Positions 44,328 to 57,300 of a stretch of DNA of 64,000 nt are shown piece by piece; position 1 is the first letter of the stretch; each line of letters begins with the position of its first letter. The notes beneath the pieces were generated by a model, which was not told the origin of the DNA, made no database searches, and saw only the letters and a program-made list of their open reading frames with translations. The stretch is from positions 228,407 to 292,406 of the forward strand of contig JAPMOS010000041.1 in assembly GCA_027972325.1 (NCBI GenBank), given 5' to 3'. Both the position numbers and the translations under genes were made by a program. Source of the stretch: Paratrimastix pyriformis (lineage: Eukaryota > Preaxostyla > Paratrimastigidae).

Positions 44328-47300
44328 TTACTGGAAGTCCGCGCGTTCCTCTGGCAGAAGGCCCTTGCCCAAAGCTTCCGGGTCCACCCGTGGGTTGAAC
44401 TCGTCGGAAGGAGGAAGCCGCTGATAAGGCTGATCATCTGGGTCAGGGATCAGGGGCCCTCTTGGTCGTCTTGAAGCTCGAAGGCCTGCTCTTGTTGTTG
44501 TTGCTCGGCGGTGGTGGTCTGCTCGGCGGCCTGCTCTTCTTGTAGAGCCGGGGCAGGTTCTTCTTGAGGGGGAGCAGAGGAAGATGCAGGTCCCATCCGT
44601 CGACCGGGGTGCAACGACGTTGCAAAGCTCCGTCTCGTGGGCTTCGAGGGCAGGTATGCTTCGCCATGCCGGTGCACCAGCACCGGAGGCACGTGGCCGA
44701 TCATGAGGCTCTCCACTGCAGGCGCCCGGTCAATCAGATCAACGCGCGTTCCGGTGGCCTCTGCCGCCAGGAGGGCCGGCCCACAGCCGCAGTAGCAGTC
44801 CAACACAGGGCCCGGCCCTCCGTAGCGGCGGAAGAGGTAGACGTAAAGATCGGCCGGCTTGGCGAAGCGGGCCTGCCCCGCCTGGTGCCGCAGGTAGACC
44901 GCGTTGGTGCGCGGGTTGGCCCGGGCGTTCATCTCGGCCAACTTCGCACTCGGAGAAGGGCACAGTACATCCCAGCGCCAGTTGACGGGCCGCTCGTGGC
45001 CTCGCTGGAAAACCTCGATGGGCAGCTCCACCTCCTCAGGGCGGGGGGCTCCCGGTGAGAGCGACGGCCGGGGGTTGGCCTCCTCGAGGTAATCTGCGCG
45101 AAGAAGTGATGAAGAAGGACAAGTTAAAAACCAATTGTCTCGTGAAGGGAATGAATCACGGACTCTCCCCGGGGTCGAGTTGACCTTCAACGTTTGAATT
45201 TCTCCGCAGAAGATGGCTGATTCTGAATCGGTGACTATGTCTGATGCTGAGAAGGAGGCGGCTGCGCAAGAGGCTGCCCGTGTGCAACAACACAAGCGTG
45301 CGGCCGAGAAGAGTGCGGCGGAGGCGGCGGCTCCTGCAAGGATGAGGGAGAGCCCATGTTGGGATCAGGTCTGTTTGATTGAGTGCCGCAAACGAAGCGC
45401 CCTGAGTTGGGGCCGGCGGCTTGGAGTGATCCTGACGATCTTTTTTGTGCTGCAGGCTATTGGGGCTACGCTCTTGTTCCCTGATGGGAATCCTCTGTCC
45501 TATGCTGAAATTCAGGCGTCTTTTGCGGGCGCCGCGGTGGAGGGGTCGTTCCCCGAATTCTCAATTCTATTCGATCGTCCGACGGCCGAGCAGTTCACAA
45601 GGGTTGAGGAACTTGGCCAGAAGTTTCATGCTACTGTGAGGCCTATTGTGGCTGTGGCGACTGAATTCCAGCCGGACATTATCACGACAACGCTCTTCAA
45701 GGCGACGCTTGCTGGCTTTCCGACGGAGGCCAGTGAAGAGGATGTGGCGACTTGGTTGGGAAGGAAAGGTTTGTGTTGTGCTATGGAGAAGGGGTGTTAT
45801 GGTTTTGGTAGATTCTCTGAGGGTGTTCAAGTTAATGCCTGCGATCTTTCAAGTCAGCTTCTTTGCGGAGGGAGAAGAAGAAATGCCGAAGTGGTTCCCG
45901 CGCCGGGATGCCAACCCGAGATGGCCCATTACCGTGGTGCCTCCCGAAGTGCGGGTCGAGGTGCCGCCCAACAAGAAGCTGGCGATGCTGCGCCGTCGGG
46001 ATCTGGCGACTGTGCCGGCTGTCGAGGCCTGGTTGGCGAGCCTGACGCCTCAATCCGCCCAGCGACCATTGCCAGGAAGGGACAAGCCTTCCTGACTGGT
46101 CGCTGGGACGGTACGTGGTTATTGGTGGTCGATCCCGAGGAACGAGACCGGCTGGCGAGGGAGAAGCAGCAGCAATATGGGGGCCGCGGACTATTGTTCG
46201 GCGGACTGTGGTGCGTGTGGCGGCCAAGGGGTTGCTGTGATTTGGTTTGAGGTGTTGTGTTTTCAATCTGAATCTCTTTTGAAAACATGCCTTGAGCAAC
46301 CATTATATATTCATAAAGGGAACGGGATGGTTACGACTGGATTCAGTCCTTACGTACGGATGGTACGTATTGAGCTGGACAAAAACGCAGTATCGTCGTT
46401 GGGCCACTCGCATGGGGGCACGATCGATCTTATTGAAGGAAAATGGTGGGTGAAGTGGTGGTTTGTTACACAGACTGGAGAAAATGGGTGTGAACTTGGG
46501 CAACATGATCAGGGGCCGGCCTGCGGGTGGGGACGGCTGCTGTATCAGAAATGGAGGAGCTGTGATAATAGAATAATGTTGGGGACGGACCAAAAGGAAG
46601 AAGGAGGCGTGGCAAAGGAAACGTGGCGATCGGTGGGGAATCGGCCAGCCGGAGAGGGCAGCGTAGGAGGAAGAAGAACGAGCGGATGGGGATCTGATTT
46701 GGTAAAAAAAAAGACCGGGGAATTGAAAGAGAGGAATGGGGTAGAGCGGACGGTGGAGGAAACTGATGGGGCAGCTTGCTACTGCCAGGTTGAGCACCCC
46801 CGGGGAGGGAATCTTCGGCCGGAGTTGGGCGGACGGGTCTCTGCATGAGTTGGCAGGGAATGATGGCGGTTTGGTGGATATCCTTTTGACGATTTTGATA
46901 GGTAGTGTTGGTAGGTTGTGCGTGTTCATGCAGGGGGCTTTGTTTTTGGAAGATGGCCCTGATCGACTTGATCCAAGCGAGGGGGCGGGGAATACCACAG
47001 GCTCTGGGCTCCAGATGAAGGGGGGAGTGAGAACATCGTTATTGGACCAAACGAAATCTATTTGGGGGGAATCGATGGGTGGGAATCTGTTTACTGGTGG
47101 CGATGGCTCAATGGGGAGGTGCGGGCGTGAATCGGAGAGCGTGGGAACTCGACGCGGTTCTAAAAGCGAGGCGGAGTGGAAGGAGAGTGTGGATGATGGA
47201 GCGGCGGAGGTTTGGGCTTTGGGGTGGGGCAGGATCCCAGCTGGCGGACTGGGAGGGGGGGCAGGCAAAGAGACTGGCCCGAAGAGGCGGACGAGGACGA

Positions 47301-50300
47301 GGTACGGGAGGAGAAGGAGGCTCTGATGGAAGGGGAGGGGACGACAGTGAGAGATTGACGGATGGAGGGATGATCGAGCGACCGGGCGAGTTGTTTGGCG
47401 GTGGTGGCGAGCTGGAGGAAGTTGATGGGGTTGGCTTGTCGCAGGGGGCGGGGGTCGGGAGGTACAGAGGCGTGTGTAATAAGTCGGGCCACCGTTGTTG
47501 GGTGGCAACAGCCTCCAGGTGGTGGAAGCGGTGGGGGGGCCGGGCAGTTGTTCGATGTTGTGAGAGGGGGTGATTGGGGGAGACCCGGGTATGGAGCAGG
47601 CAATCTGGGAGAAGGGGATTGATGGGCTGGATGAGCTTCATGATGGGGATGCAGGGGATGCGGTGGCGGACCTGCTGAGGAAAGCTCGGATCCCGACAGG
47701 AGCGCGGATGAGGGTGGTGCACGTCTGTCAGGAATGCGGAAGGGTGAGCGAGGGCCGCGAGAGGGAGCGGGACTGCCTGATGGTGCGCCTGGAGAGGGAT
47801 GGTGACAGAATGAGTGAAGCGGTCCGGAAGGTGGTGATGGCGGACGGACGGGTGCCGAAGAGGTGCCCAGAGTGTGGTGCCGATCGGTGGCACGCGCAGG
47901 AGGAACGGGCGGTGGGCATGGAGGATGTCATGGTGGTCCAGGTGGTTCGCGATCGGCGGGACGGCAGGGTGGACCAGTCGCAGTGGCGGGTGCAGCCGGA
48001 CCCCGTGGAAGTTCTTGGCACGAATTACCGCCTGGAGGCGGCGGCGGAGTTCTGCGAAAGGAGAGGAGGGGGGCGACATTGGGTGGCGGTGAAGAGGATT
48101 GAAGGGGCATGGTGGCGCTTCGATGACAGCGTGGTGAGGGAGGTGGGCGAGGAAGAGACGAAGCATGGCGACATCTTTCTTTATGTGGCGGGGGCAGGGA
48201 TGGGGTCGAGAATGCAGCGTTCGATGTGGGGACCGGCTTTTGGAGGGGGAGCAAAGAAGGGGGCAGACGGGAGGCACAAGGGGGACGAAGAGGGAGACGG
48301 GTAAGGCGGGGAGAGGTGAAGACCTGGAGGAGCATGAGGTGGGGCAGTCCGGGGTGCGCCCGGTAACGGGGACTCTACCGGGGGTGCCCAGGTATCCTGG
48401 GGACGGGATGAGCAGAAAGGCCAGGAAGAAGCGCGGGAAGAAGGACGCGACAAGGAAGAAGAGGTGGCAAAGATGAGGGATATCGAGAAGACATATGACG
48501 AGAAGGCGGAGGAGGAATTCCAGGGGTGGAGAAGTGGTGCCAGGGCAAGAAGGAGGCCAACCTGAGGGCGGGGCTGCCGGCGAGGGAGGAGGGAAGGATG
48601 AGGGTCGGGTGGAACGTGCGTGGGTTGGGGTCAGACTGGAAGAAGAGCAATGTGGCGGACCTGCGAGTTGGGGGTCAACATTGCCCTCCTGCAAGAGACG
48701 AAAGGTACGAAAGACAACAAGCAACAGTTGGAGGAGAAGTGGATGAAGGGTGGTGCTGGAGGAGCTCGGTGGTGGAGGACGCAGATGCGGCACCCCAAGG
48801 GAGGGGTGATGATTGGGTAGGCGGACCTTACAGATAGCAGTGCGCAAGGTCAGGAGGTGATCCCTGGCTACTTGATGTTTCTCGATTGGTCGGAGGAAGA
48901 CCAACCTGAGGCTCATAAATCTGTACTACCCAACTGGGGAGGGAGAGGACAAGGTGAGGGTAAGGAATGTCATTATCAGGAGGTTGGAAGAGTGCATGGC
49001 GGAGGGAGCAGCTGAGGCGTGGTGGTGTACACGGACGCGAATAGCTGGGCCAAGGAGGTTGGTGAGCAGGAGATGCTGGGTCTGTATGACACGGCGAAGA
49101 TGGTGGGTAAGCAGAACGAGATCACATTCGTGCGCAACAAGAAGAAAGGAGGGAAGGGGAGGTGGAGGAGGGCAAGCAAGGGGGAAGAAAGGGGAGGCCA
49201 GGCTGGACCTTTGCTTGGCAACGCAGGGGACGATGGCACGATTGCTGGACAATATGTGGGTGTGGAGAAATGAGGAGGTTCAATGGCAGGAAGTCACAGA
49301 CCATCACATGGTAGTCACTGACTTGAGGAACATGTTGCCGGCATGGGCGGGAACGCTGCGGAGGAAGGTGGCCATCTGCCCGTCCAAGTCGGACCTGGAT
49401 GCGTTGCTGCGGGAGAAGAGGAAGGATGAGTATGAAGGGATGGTGGGGAAGATGCGCACGTACCGGGAGAAAGTGGCGGAATTGCTTCGGAAGGCGATGG
49501 AGAAGGGGCGGACCCATCGTTCGAGCAGATGAGTGGGATCCTGCGGGAGACGGCGGGGAAGGTGTTTGGGTTCCGGGACGTGGCCAACACAGACAGGGAT
49601 TATGAGCCCCATCGCATGAAGAAGCTGAGACGGATGGCGATGGCGGAGCGGGACCCGAGCCTGAGGAGGGAAATGCAGAAGCAGTTGGCCAAAATGAGAG
49701 GCGTGCACTACAGGAAGAGGGATCGGGCGTTGGAAGGAAGCGCAAGCGCATATATAAGGGCATCATGACAGACGGGGTGGCGCCGGTCATGCAACTAAGA
49801 ATGTGGAGGGAAAGGTGGACAAAGTGGTCACAGATCCGGAGTCGGTGAAGAATGGATGGAGGAACTTCATGGCGGACCTGGCAAGGAGGGTGTTGCCGGT
49901 GGGCCCGAGGGTGGGGCGGGTGCCAGAAGGAAGGCCGCAGGAAGAAGGAGGGTGATCATGGCCCCTCACAACGCATGATGTTGAGACAATCCTGGGGGCG
50001 CTCCCCGATGGTAAGGCAGGCCCGGATGGAGTGACGGCAGAGATGATCCATGCCTGTGGGGAAGAGATCAAAGAGTGGTTGGGGAGATACAATGAGATGT
50101 TGGAGCGGAGTGAAGTGCCGCAGGAGCTCAAGGTCAGTTCGGTGTTCATGGCCACGAAGTCGCAGACAGAACACCCTGGTGACCCTGCAGGCAGAAGGCC
50201 AATCACTTTGATACAGGTCTTTTTGAAGGGATTGCAGGTGGTGATGGCGTCGCGGTTCCAAGAATGGTGCGTGCAAAGGAATGTGTTTGGGGAGGAGCAG

Positions 50301-53300
50301 TTTGGGTTTCTGAGAGGGAGAAGGAGACCCCAATTGCAGAAATTATGGGAGTGCTCACTGACTCGAAAATTATGGGAGGCAGGGAATTCCACATGTGCTC
50401 GTTAGATATCAAAAGGCCTATGATACAGTGGACATGGACGCACTGAGGAGGGGTTGAGACGGATGGGGGTTGAGGAGGCATTCATCAGGTATGTGGAGAG
50501 TCTGTACGAGGGAGGAAGGCCAAAGTCATTACGGGTTTCGGGCTGACGGAGAGCTATGAGATAGAGAGGGCATTAGTCAGGGGACCCGCTTTCATGTCTG
50601 CTATTTATCTCATTCATGGAGGAAGTGCTGGCAGAGGTGCGAAAGCAGGAAGGTGGGTATATCCTGGATAGTGGAAGGAAGGTGAAAGTCCTTGCCTTTG
50701 CTGACGATGTGATGCTGGTCACTCGAACCAAGGAGCAGATGGTACGGTTGGTCAACACAGTGAGACGGAAGGTGGAGGAGGCGGGTATGCAGCTGTCGTG
50801 GACCAAGTGTGACTACCTGTGTGGGGGTGAAGAGCAAGACGGACCTGGACCTGGGTGAGGGTCGAGTCATCAAGGTCCAGCAGAAGGGTGGGGCCATCCG
50901 GTACCTGGGAATTTGGATAGACGAGGAGATGAACATGAAGATCAACACGGAGAAGGTCATCCAGAAAATGTGTGGGAGGTTGCACAGGCTGATGGACAAG
51001 AAGGTCCCACCGAGGTTGATGGTGCAGATGATCAACGAGTGCGTGTCGACGTGCCTACAATATACGGCGAGGCAGTGCCCCATGCCGCAGAAGGACCTTG
51101 AGATTCTTCAACAGCGCTATGCGCGAGTATTTCGGGAGATTGGTGGGTGCTTGGGGAGATGCGACCCGGCGGAGGTGCTCTTCTTCCCGGAGGATGAGGG
51201 TGGGATGGGTCTCAAGGACCCGGTGGATGTGCACGACATGATGGTGCTCACGCAACTGCTGGGCAGGGTGGCAGACCAACAAGGGTGCGGCGTGATGCTC
51301 CGTGAAGAGATAGCCCTGCTGCAAAAGTTGTGGACGACGAGCGAGCCGCTGCTGGACAACCCCGGGAAGTGGGTCAGACTGCACGCGAAGGAGAAGATGC
51401 CGGGGTGGTGTCGGGGATGTTGAGGATCTTGCACAAGAAGGGGTTGGCCATCGTGAGGGATGGGGAAGTATTGAAAAGGAAGCGGAATGGGGAATGCCGA
51501 CAACACTGGAGGAGCTGGCAGAGCCATGCAAAATCACCAAGCGGCATAGGCAGACACTCATGAAGAGGGGCATCAGGAGTGTGGCTGACCTGATTGTGGG
51601 CGGTAGGTTTCAGTGGAAGGGCACGATGCCGCAGTACGTGGAGGCCATCAAGGAGCGGGTGTGTGTGTGGGGGAACAAAGTGGAGACGGAATATGTTGGT
51701 TGGCGAGGAGGATCCGAGAGGAAGAAGTGGCAGAAAGAGATCGAAAGAGGGCAAGGACGGAACAGGAAAAGGAGAGCCGAGAGGGCGGGACGGGATACGG
51801 GCAAGAGAGAGGGATGGAAGGATCACGGGATCCCAGACCCGGAGGAAGATGAGACAAGCCAAGCTGATGGTGGGGCAAGGAGGAAAGCTGGTGGTCGTGG
51901 CGAAGAACAGGAAACGCCGAAGCGGGGAGCCGGGGTGGAGGCCGCCAAGAAAGGAAGCCCGACGAGCAAGGGGATGGCGAAACGGAGAGGATGCATGTTG
52001 AAGCCAGCGACAAGAAGAGGGGGCGGAGAGGCACCTGGACCAGAACGGGAAAGCAAGAGCCGGATGAGCGGGCAAGTGGGACGAGGCAATGTGGAGGCGA
52101 TGGGAGGCACTGCGGGCGGAGTGAGGAGGTGGAGGTGCGGAGGAGCCCGAGCTGAAGTGGCGGACTTTTACAGATGGCAGCGCGACCAAGAAGAAGGACC
52201 GGCGAGCGGCATTGGCGGTGGTGGAGCGGCTGTCCAATGGGGCACTGGCTGTGCGGGTCGGGAGAAGGTGCACGGGAAAGGGCAAACAAACAATGAGGCA
52301 GAGCTGGAAGCCATCCTGGAAGCCATCAGAGTGGGACAGGATGCAAACGTGGAGGTGCGCACGGACAGTAAGGTGGCAAAGGGATGGGTGGAGAGGCTGA
52401 TGAAGGACGACTGGACACCGACGGACCTGATCGAGTCGAAGGCCGAGGGCCTCCTCCGAAGGGGACAGCGAATTCTGAAGGAGCACAGGGGGGCTGTCCG
52501 GCTGGTGTGGGTGAAGGGGCACCAGGAGACAGGGGCATCGCTGGATGCGGAGGGGAACAGATTGGCAGACAAGATTGCCGGGCAAAGCATCAAACAGGAC
52601 ATAGGCAAGGGGCAACAGGAACGGACCTGGGGTTTTCGGTTGGTTCACCAATGCGACGGGGAGGAGGTGGAGGGAGACTTTCGCACAAGCCTCCAGTCCT
52701 TCAGCCGCCGCGGACGCATCTCCAGGGCGGCCCGGAAACGCAAGAACGCACTGGTGGTCATCAATGCTCAGACGGAAATGGCGGAATAAATACGCAGACC
52801 ATGCGATGCGAAATGTCGGGCAGACTGGCCATGATGGCAATCTTGCAGCGTTACATCACGGCCAACATCAGATTCTACATCAATGGTGAAGGGATGGGAA
52901 ATGTTGGTGTGGGGCGAGAGACTATACGAACCATTTGGTTTTGAATGCCCGGCTATGATGGGCAGTGTCGCTGAAAGGTGGAGTGGTGCCAATGCGATCA
53001 AACTGATCGCGTGGCTGGACAAGGGGAAGGAGCAGAAGATGCAGAACAATTGCTCCAAGAAAAATGGGTGGAGCCTATGGGTCAAAGTGTGCAGGTGAGA
53101 GGTAAGCAAATAGCGATGGACAGACTCTGGGAGCTCATCGAGCGATCGCGGGGCGCTGGTACCGCGCCCGAACCTGGGACAGCTTGGGAAATGTTCACCA
53201 CAGAAGTGGCGAACCTCTGCGATCGATATGTGGATGGGATGAGTACGGAGATGGCAGAAGGGCAGACCCACAAGAGCACCCTGCGAAACCAGTGGACGAC

Positions 53301-54347
53301 CCCACGTGGTGTCCTCTGCTCAGACAAGCAGGCAGTTTGACAACGATGGCATTCTCGCATCCTCGGAATGCCGATCTGAGCTTCCCGAATTCAGAACGCC
53401 CAGCAAGGATGACTGGTTTTGGGTGGAAGACTGGATGGCTACGGGTTGTTTAAGGAGAATCGCGACCTCCTCATCTTTGCCAACCCTGAATACAACCCAC
53501 AGGAGGAGATGGACCGGTTATTTACGGCAATTGGCGATTGGGCGGAGAGCCCAATTGGTAGAGCTGGGAAGAGAGCCTTCCGATGTATCGCGATAGTCCC
53601 GTACGGAGTGGGTAAGCCAAACCGGACGCGGCCGGTGCAGGGAATGAAGGCGCAGCATGGAGTCGGTTTGGCGCTGAGGGGGACATGCAACTGAAGGAGC
53701 TGTTTATCATTGAGGAAGGGGCTTCAGCTTCTGGCTGCCGAGCTTCTGGCGGACGGGGAGAAAGGTGCGGGAAGGCCCCGTTTGACGTGGGCATTCTGCT
53801 CTTCGAGAACCAGCGGGCCCGAGAGATTCCCGATGGACCCAGCCCCTTGTGGGCATTGGAGAACATGTTGCGAAAGGAGGCGGGAGCGCGAAGAGTGGAG
53901 GCTGACTATGAGGGGCGTCCGAAGGAGGGCGAAGTGCTCTATAACTGGAGGGGGATTTCAGAAGGTGTGGTGAAGAAAGTTGCTGGGAGACTGCGAAGAC
54001 GGTGCGGGCTTAGGGAAATCTACGCGAATGACTGCAGACTGGCAGCAGAGCTGGGGATTGTGGATGAAGAGACCCAGAAGGAGATTGGGAGCGAACTGGG
54101 TGGACTGCGGAGAACTATGCTGGTAGCGATCAAGCAACGGAAGAAGAACGAGAAGAACGAGGAAGGGATGGACGAAGGGACGTAGTCCGAGTGTCGGCGG
54201 TGACCGCCCCTTGTGGGCGCGAGCTGACCCATGGACCACTTGGGGCGTTCCTTCTTGCGAGCTTGTCTCGCGGGGAGGGCGGACCGGGAGGTCTATGTTA
54301 CCCGCGGGCTTCGGCCCGATAACGGACTCGGCGTAAGCCGGGAAGTA

Positions 54348-54383
<36 letters not shown>

Positions 54384-57300
54384 ACGGACTTCCCCAGATG
54401 GCACGAATTCGGTGATCGCTCACGAAATTGAAGCACTCGAGAGCCGGCGTCCATTGCTGGGACAGGTTGGCCTCGGTATCCATCACAATGATGGTACCAT
54501 TGGGGGCAATGAACGAGTCGAGGTACTGGACCAGGGATCCGTAGTCCGGGGTGGGTCTGTCTCGAGGGTCGTCGGTAATGCCCCAGGGAGCATCCAACAC
54601 GGCCAAGGTATAGAGTGTCTATCGAAAGAAACGAGGATGTTAGTGGGGATCCAACAAGTTGGAAACTGCAGACACGGCCGGGATTATCCTTCGCGCGAAA
54701 CAAGATCTCTTCGGCATCCCCGCAGTAGAACCGGGCCAAGGTTTCCCCATGAGGGATCGTGGCCCTCCGCGGGTGCGGAAAGCAGCTGGGGGCCGGAACG
54801 AGGCGCAGCGGACGCGGGCTTGGTGGTGACCTGGGCGACTGACGCTGCTGCGGTGGCTTGGAGTGGTGTTGCTGGGCCTGGGCCGGGGTCTGGGGTTGAG
54901 GCTGAGCCGGCTGGGGCTGAGGCGACGGCTTGGCCTGGGGGGCGGGCTGCGGCGGCTTGGCCTGGGGGGCGGGCTGTGGCGGCTTGGCCTGGGGGGCGGG
55001 CTGCGGCGGCTTGGCCTGGCTGGCTTGGGGCTTGGCTTTGGGCTCGGGCTCGGGCATCGGCTTTGCCGAAGGCTGGGCTTCCTCAGGTGGCCGACTCGGC
55101 TCCGGTGGGAGTGCGCAGGCCTTGACCTCATAGTCGTCTTCAGCCTCCGCCGCCTTGGCCTCAGCTTCGGAGGTCGGCTCGGCTTGGGAAAGAAGCGCCT
55201 TCAGGGTGGCCCGCTTGGCCGGCTCTGACTTCGGCGGCTCCGGGTGCTCGGAGGCTTCCTCCCGGAGTGCCCGCTTTTCCTCACGTAGTTCCCGGTCGAC
55301 GGTCTTCAGCGTGCGCTTGCTTGCCCGGGGGATGTCGTGGTGGCCCGTCTCCTCCCAGAGCTGGGCGTACTTGCAGTGCTCGGGCCTCAGGTAGTCCTGC
55401 ATTGCCGGTGGCAGTTGTGCCGCGCACCACCCCAGCCAGTAGCCGAGGACCAAGTCGAAGTCGGTGAGAGGCCGGCCGTCGATGCGGATGCAGGTGATCT
55501 CTAGGGGCAGGTTGCGCACGTCCGTCTCGTTCAGGCGCTCGAACGGGCAGCCCAGTTCGCCCAGCATCTCGGTGAAGGCCGGGAGTCGCACCTTGCCCTT
55601 GCGGATTTGGAACGGCCGCACGTTGAGGCAATTCATGAAGGCGAAGGTCTCGGTCCGGACGAGATGGCACCGTAGGACCTCCCGGGCGGCCTCGTCGGGG
55701 GCAGGTAGAGGACGGGCTGGCGGTTTCCGTCGGCCACCTCGGCAGCATCGTGGGCCTCCAGCAGCAGGAAGGTCTGCTCGGCCTGTCGAATGGGCTTCTT
55801 CATTTCGGGCGCAACAACAGAATTGGCCTCGGAGCCGCTGAACGACCCCTGCAGCAGGGCGCGTGCAACCCAGCAATTCATCTCCAAATCTCTGGCCTAG
55901 CGGGCACGGGCACGAACAACGTGTGAGCGCCAGCGTGGAAATGGTTGTTCCGAGCAGACCTCAAAGATGCGCCAGAGGTTCGTGGGTGATGGCTGTCGCT
56001 CGACCGGGAGCCGGGAGAGCTCACACAGCAGGTCCAGGGAGAAGCTCGCCAGCATCTTCAGGAGTCTAGTCATCGACAAAGGCATGTGGGGAGAGTGCAA
56101 GGAGAGTGAGTGGACAGACTTGGAAGGGGCGTCCACGCTCTTCGGGAAGTGCAGCTCACTGAGGGCGGGAGCCAACAGTGTGTCCCAGTCCGGATGGTCA
56201 AGGGAGTAGAGCTTGGGGGCCTGATAAGAGGAGGTGAGGTGATGATGCGAGAAAAATCGGAGAGACAACAGACTTGGAGGGAGGCACGCTTGAGGTTCAG
56301 CAGGACATCGAAGGTGCTGCTTCCAAACCTCGCGTCGTGGGTGAGCAGGTTGACCCGATGTTGCAGTTCGAGCATGGCCTCTGGCTCGAGCGTGTTGTAA
56401 ACGGCCACGTCGATGTAGTCCTCCTTCAGGTGCTGTGCAGGGGGAGAAGATGGTTCGTTGTTGATGGCTGCGACACCGTACCGCAGACCTTCCTGACGTT
56501 GAGCTTCTCCACCCTTTCACGAAGCGCGTCCCGCTGTTCCGCGGTGATCCCGGTCGGCAACTCGGAGACCCGGCGCGGGTCTACGATGATGCGTGCCACT
56601 TGGAACCTAGAGACACATTAGAGGCCGAGCCCCAAAAAAACGAGCGCTGTGCAGACCGGTGCGAGCCATCGACCACCTGGTATCGAGCCTCAACCTGGGG
56701 CGACTTCTGAACGATGATGCTGAACAGGACCGAGGCACCCAGTTTGTTGAACCACTCGATAATTGCGGCCAAACGCTCGTAGGACAGGGGCCGGGCGAGG
56801 CTCGGGCAGGGGTCGATGGAGCTCAGGAGGACCTGTGCCCTTTTGGCGATGCTTTTCCCCGGCAAGGATACATTGAAGAGGCCCCCCCTACCCACCAACC
56901 CGAACAAAGCAAAAGGAAGTCAGTCACTTGTTGGTCAAAAACAAGGAACGATAAAAAGAGGTCACGACTTGGAGGAGGAGGAGGAGGGAGGGTAGTTTTC
57001 AAGAACGCAGTGCACAGAGCAATAACGGACTGAATTAATTGCCGGGCCTCCGGGGCGATCTCAGGCGAGTTGGGACGGCCCCGCTTGCGCTCGGCCTTCG
57101 CCTTGGGTTCGGGGGCTGGGCCGTCCTCGTCCGACGAGGAGCTGATCTCCACGGGGCCTGGTGCTTGGTGCCCCGGTGACGCGGCGGGGCGTCCTTCTCG
57201 GCCGCCTGATCCTCCGCCTCCGAGGCCTCCGAGGCCTCCTTGTTGGCCTCGTGATGCCCCGGCTTCCGTCGGCGGGCCGGGGGCGGGGGACCGGGGCGGC

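Larger units (their letters stand above)
45165..54379 (+). mobile_element. LINE-B: full-length non-LTR retrotransposon
   Basis: A 9.2-kb element flanked by the 11-bp duplication AATCACGGACT (45154-45164 and 54380-54390). It runs from a 48-nt leader through ORF1 (45213), a USP-like protease region, APE nuclease, RT, RNase H and a long C-terminal domain to a 3' end with a UUCG hairpin and (CA)n tail. It lies antisense in an intron of the methyltransferase gene. Frameshifts throughout show that this copy is inactive. Its 3' 2.6 kb is almost identical to the copy in the DIRS element, so the family was active not long ago. Confidence 0.93.
45094..54389 (-). other. Giant intron created by LINE-B insertion
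   Basis: The donor AA|GTCCGTGATT (54389) and acceptor GCGCAG|ATTACC (45094) join codons in phase (AIWG-N-YLEE). Without LINE-B and one duplication copy the intron would be about 70 nt. The 11-bp duplication AATCACGGACT contains the donor GT, so the splice donor itself is present twice. Spliced in this way, the host protein remains uninterrupted. Confidence 0.75.

Noticed and set aside
46303-48916. Large Pro/Ser/His-rich minus-strand ORFs (up to 602 codons)
   Set aside because: Shadows of the purine-rich LINE-B coding strand; no domain and biased composition.
54293-55876. Single 527-codon minus ORF as the complete methyltransferase
   Set aside because: Its end reads through the intron donor into LINE-B tail; the methylase continues in the exon at 44328-45093.
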